NCBI RefSeq assembly: GCF_026153355.1
Contig: NZ_CP110636.1
Span: 6,386,001 to 6,450,000 of the forward strand
Source of the DNA: Streptomyces endophytica
GTDB lineage: Bacteria > Actinomycetota > Actinomycetes > Streptomycetales > Streptomycetaceae
Direction of reading: 5' to 3'
Length of the DNA stretch: 64,000 bases
Below are positions 25,756-33,851 of this stretch, in pieces (the stretch's first letter is position 1; the number at the start of each line of letters is the position of its first letter). The notes below the pieces were generated by a model that saw nothing but the letters and a program-made list of their open reading frames with translations, ran no database searches and was not told where the DNA came from. A program made the position numbers and the translations under genes.

Positions 25756-27482
25756 TTGGTGATCCACCGCCCTTCAAGCAGCAGGGCGTCGAGCCCGGAA
25801 TTCGCGAGGCAGTCCAGTGCCATCTCCGGGGTGCCGCAGATGGGCTTTCCCTTGACGTTGAGCGAGGTGTTGATCAGGACCGGGACTCCCGTACGGCGGG
25901 CAAACGCCTCCAGGACCTGGTGCATGAACGGGTTCTGTGGCGCGGTGACGGTCTGGAGACGGGCGGATCCGTTGGCGTGGACGATCGCAGGGATCCGCTC
26001 GCGGGCAGCGTCGGTCACCTGGGAGGCCATGGACATGTACGGGGCGTCCTGGCCGAGAGTGAAGAACTCGCGGGCGCGGACGGCGGTGACCATGGGGGCG
26101 AACGGGCGGAAGGGCTCGCGGAACTTCACCGTTGCGTTCAGGCGCTCGACCACCCCGGCTTCGAGGGGCGAGGCGAGGATCGAACGGTTCCCCAAGGCAC
26201 GGGGGCCGGCCTCGACGCGGCCCTGGAACAGCCCCACGATCATCCCGTGGGCCAGCTGGTCGGCGAGAAACTCCGCGGCGTCCGTGCCGAGGGGCTTCTG
26301 CTTCAGTCCGGGCCACGGCGTGAGGTCCAGCTCCGGCTCCGGAAAGGACGGGCCGAGGTAGCAGGTACGGGCGATCCGGGACAGGGGCCGTCGGCTGCCG
26401 CTGTCGGTGTGCACGGCGACAGCGGCGCCGATCGCCGTGCCTGCGTCGCCGGGAGCCGGCGGGACGAAGACCTCGTCGAAGATGCCGGCGTCGATGATCC
26501 GTCCGATGCTGACGCAGTTGGTGGCCACGCCACCACCGACGCACAGCCTGCGCGAGCCACTCACCAAGCGGGCTCGGCGCGCGAGGTGGATCATGATCTG
26601 CTCGGTGCGCTCCTGGAGGGCGGCAGCCAGATCCTGGTGGATCTCCTGGACCGGCTCGTCCGGATCCCGGGGCGAGCAGGTCTCGGCGACGAACCGAGGG
26701 GCAGTGCGTGGATAGCCGGAGGTGAGCACGCGGGGCGGGAAGTACGCCGGGTCCAGAGCGAAGCCGGTGGCTGTGGTGCGGACTGCGCGGGTGAAGACGT
26801 GCCGGAATCGGGCGGGGTCGCCGAGTGCTGCGAGGGCCATGACGGTGCCCTCTTCGTCGCCGCGCCGCCAGCCGAGATGCTCGGTGACCGCCCCGTACAC
26901 ATAGCCCAGCGAAGCCGGGTCCGTGAGCGCCTCCAACATGCGCACCCGCGGACGCGCGCTCTGGTGAGCGTGGGCGATAGTGGTGGTCTGCCGCTCGCCG
27001 AGGCTGTCGACAACGAGAACAGCCGCCTCATCCCAGCCCGACACGGTGAACGCGGCCAGTTGATGCGCGCGGTGGTGCAGTACGGGGGTGACGCGGGCGT
27101 CAGGGAAGTCCTGAGCGAGGAGCCGTAGGCGACGCCGGGTACGCACGGCGACCTTGGCGAACCCTGCGGCACGCGGTAGGGCTCGTGAGCGGGTCGTGCC
27201 CGACAGAGCCATCCGCAGGGCAGCAGGAGTCTCCGCGAGATAGCGGATGGGTTGGAAGTTGTACGCGACGGCATCGACGTCACCGGGCGTGATGCCCGCC
27301 TCCCCCAGCAGCCACCCGATGGCCTGACGCGGGTACTCACGGGTGTGTTTCTGCTGGGACAAGCGCTCCTCTTCGACGAAGCCCACCAGCTCGCCGTCGA
27401 TGAGTAGGGCTGCGGCGGAGTCGTGGGTGAAGGAGCACACACCCAGAACGACGGACGGAACCTGGTCCACGGCGGTGGTCAC
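25752..27482 (-). CDS. Carbamoyltransferase (NodU/CmcH/TobZ family)
   Basis: 576 residues, full family length. The N-terminal Kae1-like domain has GVCSFTHDSAAALLIDGE and the metal-binding HHRAHQLAAF, and later GGGVATNCVSIGRI. The C-terminal YrdC-like part has VEAGPRALGNRSILASP and NTSLNVKGKPICGTP. These enzymes transfer carbamoyl from carbamoyl phosphate to a hydroxyl of an antibiotic or Nod factor through carbamoyl-AMP. Next to a hydroxymethylating thymidylate-synthase homologue, a natural acceptor would be a hydroxymethyl or sugar hydroxyl of a nucleotide; that link is inference. GTG start overlaps the stop of the TS-like gene. Confidence 0.93.
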   Translation of the reverse strand: MTTAVDQVPSVVLGVCSFTHDSAAALLIDGELVGFVEEERLSQQKHTREYPRQAIGWLLGEAGITPGDVDAVAYNFQPIRYLAETPAALRMALSGTTRSRALPRAAGFAKVAVRTRRRLRLLAQDFPDARVTPVLHHRAHQLAAFTVSGWDEAAVLVVDSLGERQTTTIAHAHQSARPRVRMLEALTDPASLGYVYGAVTEHLGWRRGDEEGTVMALAALGDPARFRHVFTRAVRTTATGFALDPAYFPPRVLTSGYPRTAPRFVAETCSPRDPDEPVQEIHQDLAAALQERTEQIMIHLARRARLVSGSRRLCVGGGVATNCVSIGRIIDAGIFDEVFVPPAPGDAGTAIGAAVAVHTDSGSRRPLSRIARTCYLGPSFPEPELDLTPWPGLKQKPLGTDAAEFLADQLAHGMIVGLFQGRVEAGPRALGNRSILASPLEAGVVERLNATVKFREPFRPFAPMVTAVRAREFFTLGQDAPYMSMASQVTDAARERIPAIVHANGSARLQTVTAPQNPFMHQVLEAFARRTGVPVLINTSLNVKGKPICGTPEMALDCLANSGLDALLLEGRWITK

Positions 27483-28435
27483 CTCGTCCCCACCGGTGCG
27501 GAGGACGGCGTGCCGCCAACGCGACGATTCAGCTCGCCGTACCAGCCGGTCAGGGCCTCGCCGAGCGGCCCCTCGATGGTGTCAGCGATACGCCATGCCT
27601 GCTCGCGCTCTTCGCCCTTCCACAGCCGGTAGCTGCGCATCGTCTCAGCCATGGCATCCCAGGCCGGGTGCCCCGTCTCGCCACCGGCTTCAACCTGGTC
27701 GAGGAGTTTCTCGAACCCCTCCCATCCCGTAGACAGTTCAGGCATCACCGGACTCACTGCCGCATCGGTCAAAGCGTCGGCCTTCTCGATGTCGCGCTCG
27801 TAGATGTGGAGGGAGTCGACGTGGTGGTGGTACTCCCCCAGGTCGACGTCCAGCCAGCCGGCGACAAGCTCGTGGAGCGTGGTGAAGAAGAACAGGTCGT
27901 ACGGCATGCCGATCCACACGTCCTGGCCACGCATCGTGGTCGACATGTGCAGTCGTCCGCCACGCAGGTGGAAGCGGAAGCCGAGTGTGCAGGGGACGTC
28001 TTTGTGGCCAGCGGTATCGCGAGCAGGGTCGTAGAGCTGAATGGTTGCCCGCCGGGAGTCGGGGTCGTCCTTGAGGATCTCCACGACGCGGTGGAGCTGG
28101 TCGACCTCCCCACCCCAGTTCCGCATCCTGGGCCCATACGCGCCGCGGAGGATGCCGTCGTCGGCGTACTGCCGCAGCCGCGCGTTGTAGTCGAAGATCC
28201 ACGGGGCGTCGGAGCCGGAAAGGTGCCAGACGGTCTCGGCCACCGCGAAGGCGGGGTTCACAATGCGGGCGGGCGGCGCGTACAGGAGGCGTGCCCGGGG
28301 CTGGATCAGGCGCATGGAGAGGTCAAGGACCTCACGAGTGGCCATCCCGCGCGGACTGATCTTCTCCCCGCTCTTGGCCAAGGTAACGGCCCCAGTGAAG
28401 AGTTCGGCGACGGTGTCGGCGGTCAGGTTCGTCAT
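27479..28435 (-). CDS. Thymidylate-synthase homologue, probable CMP/dCMP hydroxymethylase
   Basis: 318 residues with the TS fold: YGPRMRNWGGEVDQL (100-114), catalytic Cys149 in DVPCTLGF, Arg169 in TMRGQD, and His210/Tyr212 in DSLHIYERD. At the site of the TS Asn that reads the uracil base (G-x-P-x-N in thymidylate synthase) this protein has Asp180 (GMPYDLF). In T4 dCMP hydroxymethylase and in TS Asn-to-Asp mutants this Asp specifies cytosine nucleotides. The likely reaction is therefore methylenetetrahydrofolate-dependent hydroxymethylation of C5 of CMP or dCMP, as in MilA of mildiomycin biosynthesis. ATGA overlap with the upstream gene; GTGA with the carbamoyltransferase. Not the housekeeping ThyA. 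Confidence 0.85.
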   Translation of the reverse strand: MTNLTADTVAELFTGAVTLAKSGEKISPRGMATREVLDLSMRLIQPRARLLYAPPARIVNPAFAVAETVWHLSGSDAPWIFDYNARLRQYADDGILRGAYGPRMRNWGGEVDQLHRVVEILKDDPDSRRATIQLYDPARDTAGHKDVPCTLGFRFHLRGGRLHMSTTMRGQDVWIGMPYDLFFFTTLHELVAGWLDVDLGEYHHHVDSLHIYERDIEKADALTDAAVSPVMPELSTGWEGFEKLLDQVEAGGETGHPAWDAMAETMRSYRLWKGEEREQAWRIADTIEGPLGEALTGWYGELNRRVGGTPSSAPVGTR

Positions 28436-30306
28436 CGGATGGTGGCTCCCTCTCCCCGGGGCGGGCCGGACTCGGCGTCGGCGGGGTGGCGTTCGATTGG
28501 GTCGGTGTGCGAGATGCCGGCCGCGGCCTGGCGGATGATGAGCTGGGCGATGTCGGCAGCGCTGTGGCCTCGCCAGCGGCACACCGCATCGCGTGCTTCT
28601 CGCGGTACTCGGGCGCTTCCCCGGCTCACGAGGTCGAGCGCATCCGCGACATCGGCAGCGGTTCGGCACCGATACGCGACGGCGTGCCCTGCGAGACCGA
28701 GCGTGCGGTCACCGGGGCGGTCCAATTCGAGGACGGGCACGTCGAGGAGTACGGCTTCGATGCCGCATGTGGAGGACACGCTCACCACGGCGTCCGCCCC
28801 CGCCAGGCAGCCGCGCGCTCCGACGCGCGGGTCGGCCACAGCCACAGGTGGTTTTCGATTCCCTCGCAGCAGGCAGTCGAAGACGTGGCCACCTTGGGCT
28901 GGGTGCGGGGCAATGACGAGCCCCCAGTGCCCCTGGGCCGCCTTCAGACCGTCGAGGATGATGTCCGCCTGAGCTTGGAGGCGCTCAGGGCCGAAGGGCT
29001 GGCAGGCCCACACCGCGATCCGCACCGGACCGCGCTCGCTGTCGGCGCCGAGCAGCTTCTGGAGATAGCGACGCTGTGCTTCGCGACCGAGGCCGGCGAG
29101 CGCATCGAAGCGCGGCTGCCCCAGTACGTGGATCTCCGCCTTGGGGTGCCGAACCCATGACCTCGCCGGGGCAACGTCGCGGTCACCCATCACAACGATG
29201 TGACGGCTGTGGAGGGCCGGCCAGGCGACCGACTCCGATAGCCACGCCCCGTGCTGGACGTTCACGGTGGTGGCACCATGCCGCTCCGCGGTATGGGCGG
29301 CGAGCGCTCCGAGCGGGCTGGTGTCGTTGCTCAGCAGCACGGTGTGCGGGCGTACCGCGTCGAGCAGCTCCTGGAGCCACTCCTCCACTCGCACTACGGC
29401 TCGCCAGGACGGCTGGGTACACCCGCCGCCGCTCCCTTCCAGCAGGGCGGCAGCGAGGCGTTCCAGCCGATCCAACCGAACGGTATGAGCAACGACGTGG
29501 ACCACACCATCGGTTCCAGCGGGTGCTTCGACATCCCGACGCAATCCGGGCACCGTGCCGGAAGCGGTCAGGGCTTCGGAGGGCCCTGGGTGCAGGGTGA
29601 TGGAACTGTGCGCGGGGGTGGGACAGAGCTCCACGGGGTCCGTGGCGATATCGATCAGCACGCTCGATCGGCCTTGACTGGCAAGTTTCTCCAGTACCGG
29701 CAGCAGGGTCTGCGCGTGACGGGATGACCAGGAAAGCGCCACCACCTCAGACGCGGGCGCGACGGAAGGTGTCGGAGTGCCTGCGAGACGGCTGTCGGGA
29801 CGAACAGTTGTGAGCTTTCGCAGCCGGGCGGAGCGCTCCGGGTTGTACGGCGCCGGCGCACCAAGGGCATACGCGACGCCCGACCAGGTGACGGTATAGG
29901 CGCGGTACTCGCGGGAACTGCTGTCCCGCAGCCCAAGCAGCCCTTCATACGGGGCCACGGTCACGGGCCCGGGGGCCGCGGCGAACTCGGGCCACGCGCT
30001 CAGCGCCAGGAGTTTCCGCACCAGCTGCGTGATCAGACGCCGTACGGGAACGTACTGCACGTACAACCACGAGGCGCCACCCGGCGTCTCGGCGCGCCGC
30101 GAGCTGTACGCCTCCAAGGCGGACATGACGTCGTCGACGTGCCGAGCCACCTCTGTTCGATCGACCGGCAAAGCCTCAAGTTCCAGTGTGGTGATGCAGG
30201 CAGCCGTCATGTGCCGAAGGGACGCTTCCCCAACGAGCGCCCAGACGGTCTGCTCCCCCACCGAAGTCCGGACGAGGCCCAGAGCGCTTCGCTTCGCAAT
30301 GCTCAC
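28432..30306 (-). CDS. Large GT-B-like glycosyl/phosphotransferase-like protein
   Basis: 624 residues, no signal peptide. Residues 1-180 are a helical accessory region. From ~190 it shows a GT-B-like pair of Rossmann domains: ASEVVALSWSSRHAQTLLPV, then TVLLSNDTSPLGALAAHTAE and VNVQHGAWLSESVAWP, then IAPHPAQGGHVFDCLL and ADAVVSVSSTCGIEAVLLDV. The NVQHG and VSSTxGIEA motifs recall capsule and teichoic-acid glycosyl/glycerophosphotransferases (KpsS and TagB-like) and UDP-GlcNAc 2-epimerases. It could transfer the CMP-activated sugar made through the KdsB-like enzyme. GTG start overlaps the HAD stop; the stop overlaps the TS-like start. Confidence 0.65.
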   Translation of the reverse strand: MSIAKRSALGLVRTSVGEQTVWALVGEASLRHMTAACITTLELEALPVDRTEVARHVDDVMSALEAYSSRRAETPGGASWLYVQYVPVRRLITQLVRKLLALSAWPEFAAAPGPVTVAPYEGLLGLRDSSSREYRAYTVTWSGVAYALGAPAPYNPERSARLRKLTTVRPDSRLAGTPTPSVAPASEVVALSWSSRHAQTLLPVLEKLASQGRSSVLIDIATDPVELCPTPAHSSITLHPGPSEALTASGTVPGLRRDVEAPAGTDGVVHVVAHTVRLDRLERLAAALLEGSGGGCTQPSWRAVVRVEEWLQELLDAVRPHTVLLSNDTSPLGALAAHTAERHGATTVNVQHGAWLSESVAWPALHSRHIVVMGDRDVAPARSWVRHPKAEIHVLGQPRFDALAGLGREAQRRYLQKLLGADSERGPVRIAVWACQPFGPERLQAQADIILDGLKAAQGHWGLVIAPHPAQGGHVFDCLLRGNRKPPVAVADPRVGARGCLAGADAVVSVSSTCGIEAVLLDVPVLELDRPGDRTLGLAGHAVAYRCRTAADVADALDLVSRGSARVPREARDAVCRWRGHSAADIAQLIIRQAAAGISHTDPIERHPADAESGPPRGEGATIR

Positions 30307-30967
30307 AACAGGCTCCCTGCGACAAAGGGGCCCGACTCGCAGCTCGTGTCGAGTACCCGGAGAAGGTCCTGCGGGTCACGCGCGATCTCAGGTGTCGGGC
30401 TGCCGGGCTCGCCGTAGCCCCAGGCTGCGTGCACATACGGCACCCCGGCTCGCCGGGCGCACTCGCGGTCAACGGCCATATCTCCCACGAACATCGCGGA
30501 TGCGGGATCAGTGGCGAGATCAACAAGCGCGAGCATCAGGGGATCCGGCGCCGGCTTGCCCCGCCCGGGGCCGCTGGGGTACGTACCGCTGCGAAGGGAC
30601 ACCCGAGCCGAGCCAGCAGTGGAGCGGCGCGGTCCAACGGTTTGGACGTGACGACTCCGAGCAGCCAGTCGGCGGCAGCGAATGCGTGGAGCACTTCCTC
30701 CACACCTTGGAACGGTCTGGCCAGCTCGCAGCCTCGCCGGGATGCCTCCGCATACGTCTCGTGGAGACGATCAGCCTCCGTGAGGCCGAGGATTTCCATG
30801 ATGTTGTCGAAGGGGCGGCCGAGGTGCTGCTCGTACGCCTCGAACGGCACGTCGATGCCGTGGCGTTCGCGTACCTCTCGCCATGCTTGTCGCATAACCG
30901 GCCGCGTATCGAGCAGGACTCCGTCGAGGTCGAGGACGAGCGCACGCCTGAGCCTGGACGCCGCCAT
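30303..30967 (-). pseudogene. HAD-family phosphatase, frameshifted
   Basis: Motif I LVLDLDGVLLDT and motif II VVTSKPLD are in the first frame (start ATG 30967). Near 30577 the text slips: AAVRTP should continue SGPGRGKPAPDPLMLALVD with motif III Lys and motif IV FVGDMAVDRECARRAG, which lie in the next frame down to 30303. One extra C in a run of four restores a normal 221-residue phosphoglycolate-phosphatase-like HAD enzyme. The start overlaps the LuxR gene stop (TGATG) and the stop overlaps the next start (GTGA), so the surrounding coupling is preserved. Real loss or assembly indel; if intact it would remove phosphate from a sugar or nucleotide intermediate. Confidence 0.85.
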
Positions 30968-31431
30968 CAGGCTCGCGCTCCTTCATCGGCATTGAAGAAT
31001 TGCCAGCTCCAGGCGAGGCTGACTCCGTGCACGGCGTCGGAGGCACCCATCTTGTCCAGCAACTGCCGGTTGTGCTTCTTGGCGGTGTGGTGCGACATGA
31101 GCTGCGCTTTCGCGACTTCCCTTGCACCCGCCCCCTGGGCGAGCAGCCTGAGCGTGGTCTTCTCGGCATCGGAGACCTCCGGCCGCACGGCCTCCGCACC
31201 CTTGGGCCGGGCTGCATGACCTGCTCGACACGCCATGTCGGCGAGCACCGGGCGGCGGCTCATGCCCAGCTTGGTCCGGATACTGCGCAGGTAGCCCTTG
31301 ATGGTGTCCTCGGCCAAGCCGATGCGCGCCGCGATCTCGCTGTTCCCCAGGCCATCAGCTACAAGGCCCAGGACCTCGGTTTCCCTCGGTGTCAGGAGGG
31401 ACAGCAGGGCAGGCGGTGAATGTACGGGCAT
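30967..31431 (-). CDS. Regulator with two tandem LuxR-type HTH domains
   Basis: 154 residues. The first HTH is LTPRETEVLGLVADGLGN-SEIAARIGLAEDTIKGYLRSI, a full GerE/LuxR DNA-binding domain. The second (SDAEKTTLRLLAQGAGAREV followed by LMSHHTAKKHNRQLLDKMGA) is a weaker repeat of the same fold. No receiver, PAS or ATPase domain is present. ATG 31431 has GGAGC eight bases upstream. As the gene just ahead of the biosynthetic genes, coupled to HAD through TGATG, it is probably the pathway-specific regulator. Double-HTH proteins of this kind could bind spaced half-sites without dimerising. Confidence 0.82.
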   Translation of the reverse strand: MPVHSPPALLSLLTPRETEVLGLVADGLGNSEIAARIGLAEDTIKGYLRSIRTKLGMSRRPVLADMACRAGHAARPKGAEAVRPEVSDAEKTTLRLLAQGAGAREVAKAQLMSHHTAKKHNRQLLDKMGASDAVHGVSLAWSWQFFNADEGARA

Positions 31432-31486
31432 GACAAACAGCTCCAGGATCTGATCGGACGCGTGGAGTGGTAAGGACGGGTTGCGG

Positions 31487-31945
31487 TCAGACGGCCGGCG
31501 GCGTCGACGGCCAGCGCAGGAAGGCAAGGACCCGCTTGCCGGTGCCGTCCGGATTGAGGCGCGAGGTCCAGGCGTCCGCCTCGGCGGCTACGAGGCACAG
31601 ACCCCGGCCATCGAGCGCACTGATCGGCCCCCTACGCGGAACGGGGAGCTGGCAGGAGTTGTCCTCCAGCTCGATCCCCACGACGGCGTTCTGGTAGGAG
31701 AGCGTCAGGGCGATCTCCTCCAACAGGCCCTCGGACTTGGTCCTGCCGTGGCGGCATGCATTCGTGACGAGTTCGCTGACGATGAGCAGTACGCGATCGG
31801 CGAGTGCGTCCAGGCCCCACTCGGCGAGCTTCGTCCGGGTGAACACCCGGGCCCGATGGGGAGCCAAATCGTCGGAGGCCAATGTGACCCTCGAATGCAG
31901 CTCGGCGTTCGCGATAACAGCTTCTATTGCCAGGGCGCTGTTCAT
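31487..31945 (-). CDS. HATPase/anti-sigma-factor-like ATP-binding protein
   Basis: 152 residues of the GHKL ATPase fold used by the many Streptomyces anti-sigma-like proteins. The N-box is LIVSELVTNACRHG and the G1/G2 region is ISALDGRGLCLVAAEADAW. ATG 31945 follows GGGGGAAGG. The gap to the LuxR gene is 55 bases on the same strand. These proteins commonly act with XRE (WhiJ-type) regulators, and an XRE gene diverges nearby. It probably modulates that regulator or an unknown sigma factor. Confidence 0.85.
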   Translation of the reverse strand: MNSALAIEAVIANAELHSRVTLASDDLAPHRARVFTRTKLAEWGLDALADRVLLIVSELVTNACRHGRTKSEGLLEEIALTLSYQNAVVGIELEDNSCQLPVPRRGPISALDGRGLCLVAAEADAWTSRLNPDGTGKRVLAFLRWPSTPPAV

Positions 31946-32025
31946 GCCTTCCCCCGCAGGCCATCCACCGGAGTTCCTCGAGGGGACGGCGGCAGCTGCC
32001 AGGCCGGAAACGCAGCTCCGGCCGA

Positions 32026-32214
32026 TCATTGGGCCGCCTCCATCAGCATCGGCCACAGAGCGGCAGCCCGATCTGCGAAGGGGCGAGCCTGGGCGAAGGG
32101 GTGCTGCTGACGCATGGCCGCCTTCAGCGAATCCATGCCAAGCAAGTGCCGGGCATCAACAACCGCCGATTCCCGGCAGAGAATGTGGAACACGATCTGG
32201 TGGTTCGCCGTCAT
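32026..32214 (-). CDS. Small protein between XRE regulator and anti-sigma-like gene
   Basis: 62 residues, no membrane segment: MTANHQIVFHILCRE at the start, and a helical second half (DSLKAAMRQQHPFAQARP). The second ATG (32214) is preferred because GGGAGG stands seven bases upstream of it. Its place beside an anti-sigma-like gene and opposite an XRE gene is where Streptomyces often has a small DUF397-type partner, but it does not look like DUF397. Function unknown; possibly a small regulatory partner. Confidence 0.55.
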   Translation of the reverse strand: MTANHQIVFHILCRESAVVDARHLLGMDSLKAAMRQQHPFAQARPFADRAAALWPMLMEAAQ

Positions 32215-32405
32215 GGACATACCTCCCAAGGTCCCTGCCACGCCGGGGACAATTCGTCTCGGCAACGGCTTACGGATCACGCTGCCACCGGGCTTGGGAG
32301 ATCGCATATCTGATGAGCGATAAGCGAGTTGGGCTGCAATATGGCAACCGCAATGCCAGCATGAGCATCATGCGTCCACGTCAGTCGGCCGAGGTGGGAG
32401 GGGCA
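32215..32405. promoter_or_regulatory. Divergent promoter region between operon and XRE regulator
   Basis: This 191-base gap holds the 5' ends of the minus-strand operon (32214 downward) and the plus-strand regulator (32406 upward). The patch around 32300-32345 is AT-richer (GCATATCTGATGAGCGATAA) and is the likely site of at least one promoter and of autoregulation. No exact operator can be named. Confidence 0.45.
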
Positions 32406-33851
32406 ATGAGCGGGAAGCGTCGTTGCCTGAAATGCGGGTGCCGCCTCAGCCGCTACAACCCGGACGACCGGGAACTGTGTGGTGCATGCGCACGCGGCGC
32501 CCCGACCTCAACGGAGCCCGAACCACCCTCCATCCCTGAGCGTGTCTGGTCGGATCCTGGGATCCAAGCCGCCCTCCGGGTCATGGACTTCGGGAAGATG
32601 AGCCGTCTTCTGCGGCAGCACGCTGGGTTACGGCAAGACGACCTCGCTCGCCTCACCGGCCTCAGTCAGGGCTACCTCTCCCAGCTCGAATCCGGAGCCC
32701 GGCGTCTCACACGTCTCGACAAGACCCAAACGTTCCTGGACGCATTGGATGTGCCGGCCGAACTCCGCCCGCTCGCTCCCGGCAGCGCGCCTGAGCGCGA
32801 GGCACTGGAGCCCGAGCGTGAGGAAGCTGATCACTTGCGCTCGCTCGCCACAGGAGCAGCGCAGTCCTCCAGCGCGTTCGCCGCATTCATGTCGTCCAGC
32901 AACGTCAGTACAGACGAGCTTGAGCAGTTCGGATTCGCTCTCGCCCGCATCGCCACCGATTACGTCCACGCCCCGCTGCTCCCGTTGTTCACCGAGCTCG
33001 TCGCGGTACGGGACGAGCTCTTCGACCGCCTGCAGGGCCGCCAGCGCCCCCAGCAGAGCCGCGATCTCTTCATGCTCGCCGGCACGGCGTGCTTACTGCT
33101 CGCGCACGCCTCACAGAACCTCGGCGAGCAAGCCTCCGCGATGACGCAGATCCGTACCGCGCGTCTGTGCGCCGAGCAGGCGGATCACACCGGGCTGCGG
33201 GCGTGGACCGCGGGCACGGCCGCGCTGATCACCGAATGGTCACCACAGAACCGGATGGCCCTGAAGCTGACGGAACACGCGGCCCAGCTCGCACCGGCCG
33301 GCGAGGCCCGTATCCGTATCGCCGCTATCGAGGCTCGCGTGGCGGCCAGAATTGGCGATCACGAGTTGGCCCTGGCCGCGCTCGACCGCATGGGGCAGGC
33401 CAGGGAGGAAACTCCGCTCCACGACGAAGTCGAGCAGTTCGGTGGCCTGCTGACCTTCCCCCTCGCGAAACAGGATTACTACCTCGGCGGCACATACACA
33501 CTGCTCGGGAAGCACGAGGAGGCCCACCGGCATGCCACCGCCGCCATCACCGCGTACCGCAGCGGCCCGAGAGAGGAGCGCTCGTACGGCGACGAGGCCC
33601 TGGCCCATATCGACCTGATCACTGCCGCCATCCTCCAGGGAGATCCCGCCGGGGCGACAACCGCCCTCCAACATGTCCTGGACCTGCCCCCGCAGATGCG
33701 CATCCGCCAGCTCGGCAGCGCCATGGATCGCCTCGGCAGCCTCATGCGCCGAACCGACCTCAAGGGCAACCGGACCATCGGGCAGCTGGCGGACCTCATT
33801 CAGGGCTACCGAGTCATCGACGGCACGGCCGCGCTACGGTCGGAACGATGA
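32406..33851 (+). CDS. XRE-family regulator with N-terminal zinc ribbon and TPR-like C-terminus
   Basis: 481 residues. An N-terminal zinc-ribbon-like CLKCGCRLSRYNPDDR ... LCGAC provides two Cys pairs. The XRE helix-turn-helix follows (LRQHAGLRQDDLARLTGLSQ-GYLSQLESGARR, about 70-105), then ~330 residues of helical TPR-like repeats (ALAALDRMGQ, LLGKHEEAHRHATAAI). GGGAGG four bases before the ATG sets the start. The layout is that of Streptomyces regulators whose helical domain senses a ligand or peptide. It diverges from the 17414-32214 operon and is coupled by ATGA to a kinase-like gene; probable control of the cluster. Confidence 0.88.
   Translation: MSGKRRCLKCGCRLSRYNPDDRELCGACARGAPTSTEPEPPSIPERVWSDPGIQAALRVMDFGKMSRLLRQHAGLRQDDLARLTGLSQGYLSQLESGARRLTRLDKTQTFLDALDVPAELRPLAPGSAPEREALEPEREEADHLRSLATGAAQSSSAFAAFMSSSNVSTDELEQFGFALARIATDYVHAPLLPLFTELVAVRDELFDRLQGRQRPQQSRDLFMLAGTACLLLAHASQNLGEQASAMTQIRTARLCAEQADHTGLRAWTAGTAALITEWSPQNRMALKLTEHAAQLAPAGEARIRIAAIEARVAARIGDHELALAALDRMGQAREETPLHDEVEQFGGLLTFPLAKQDYYLGGTYTLLGKHEEAHRHATAAITAYRSGPREERSYGDEALAHIDLITAAILQGDPAGATTALQHVLDLPPQMRIRQLGSAMDRLGSLMRRTDLKGNRTIGQLADLIQGYRVIDGTAALRSER

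Noticed and set aside
24667..26361. Plus-strand open frame of 564 codons opposite the GT and carbamoyltransferase genes
   Set aside because: The minus strand encodes two full-length enzymes with intact motifs and coupled start and stop.
27479..28435. Annotation as housekeeping thymidylate synthase ThyA
   Set aside because: The base-selecting Asn is Asp, and the gene is embedded in a coupled biosynthetic operon.
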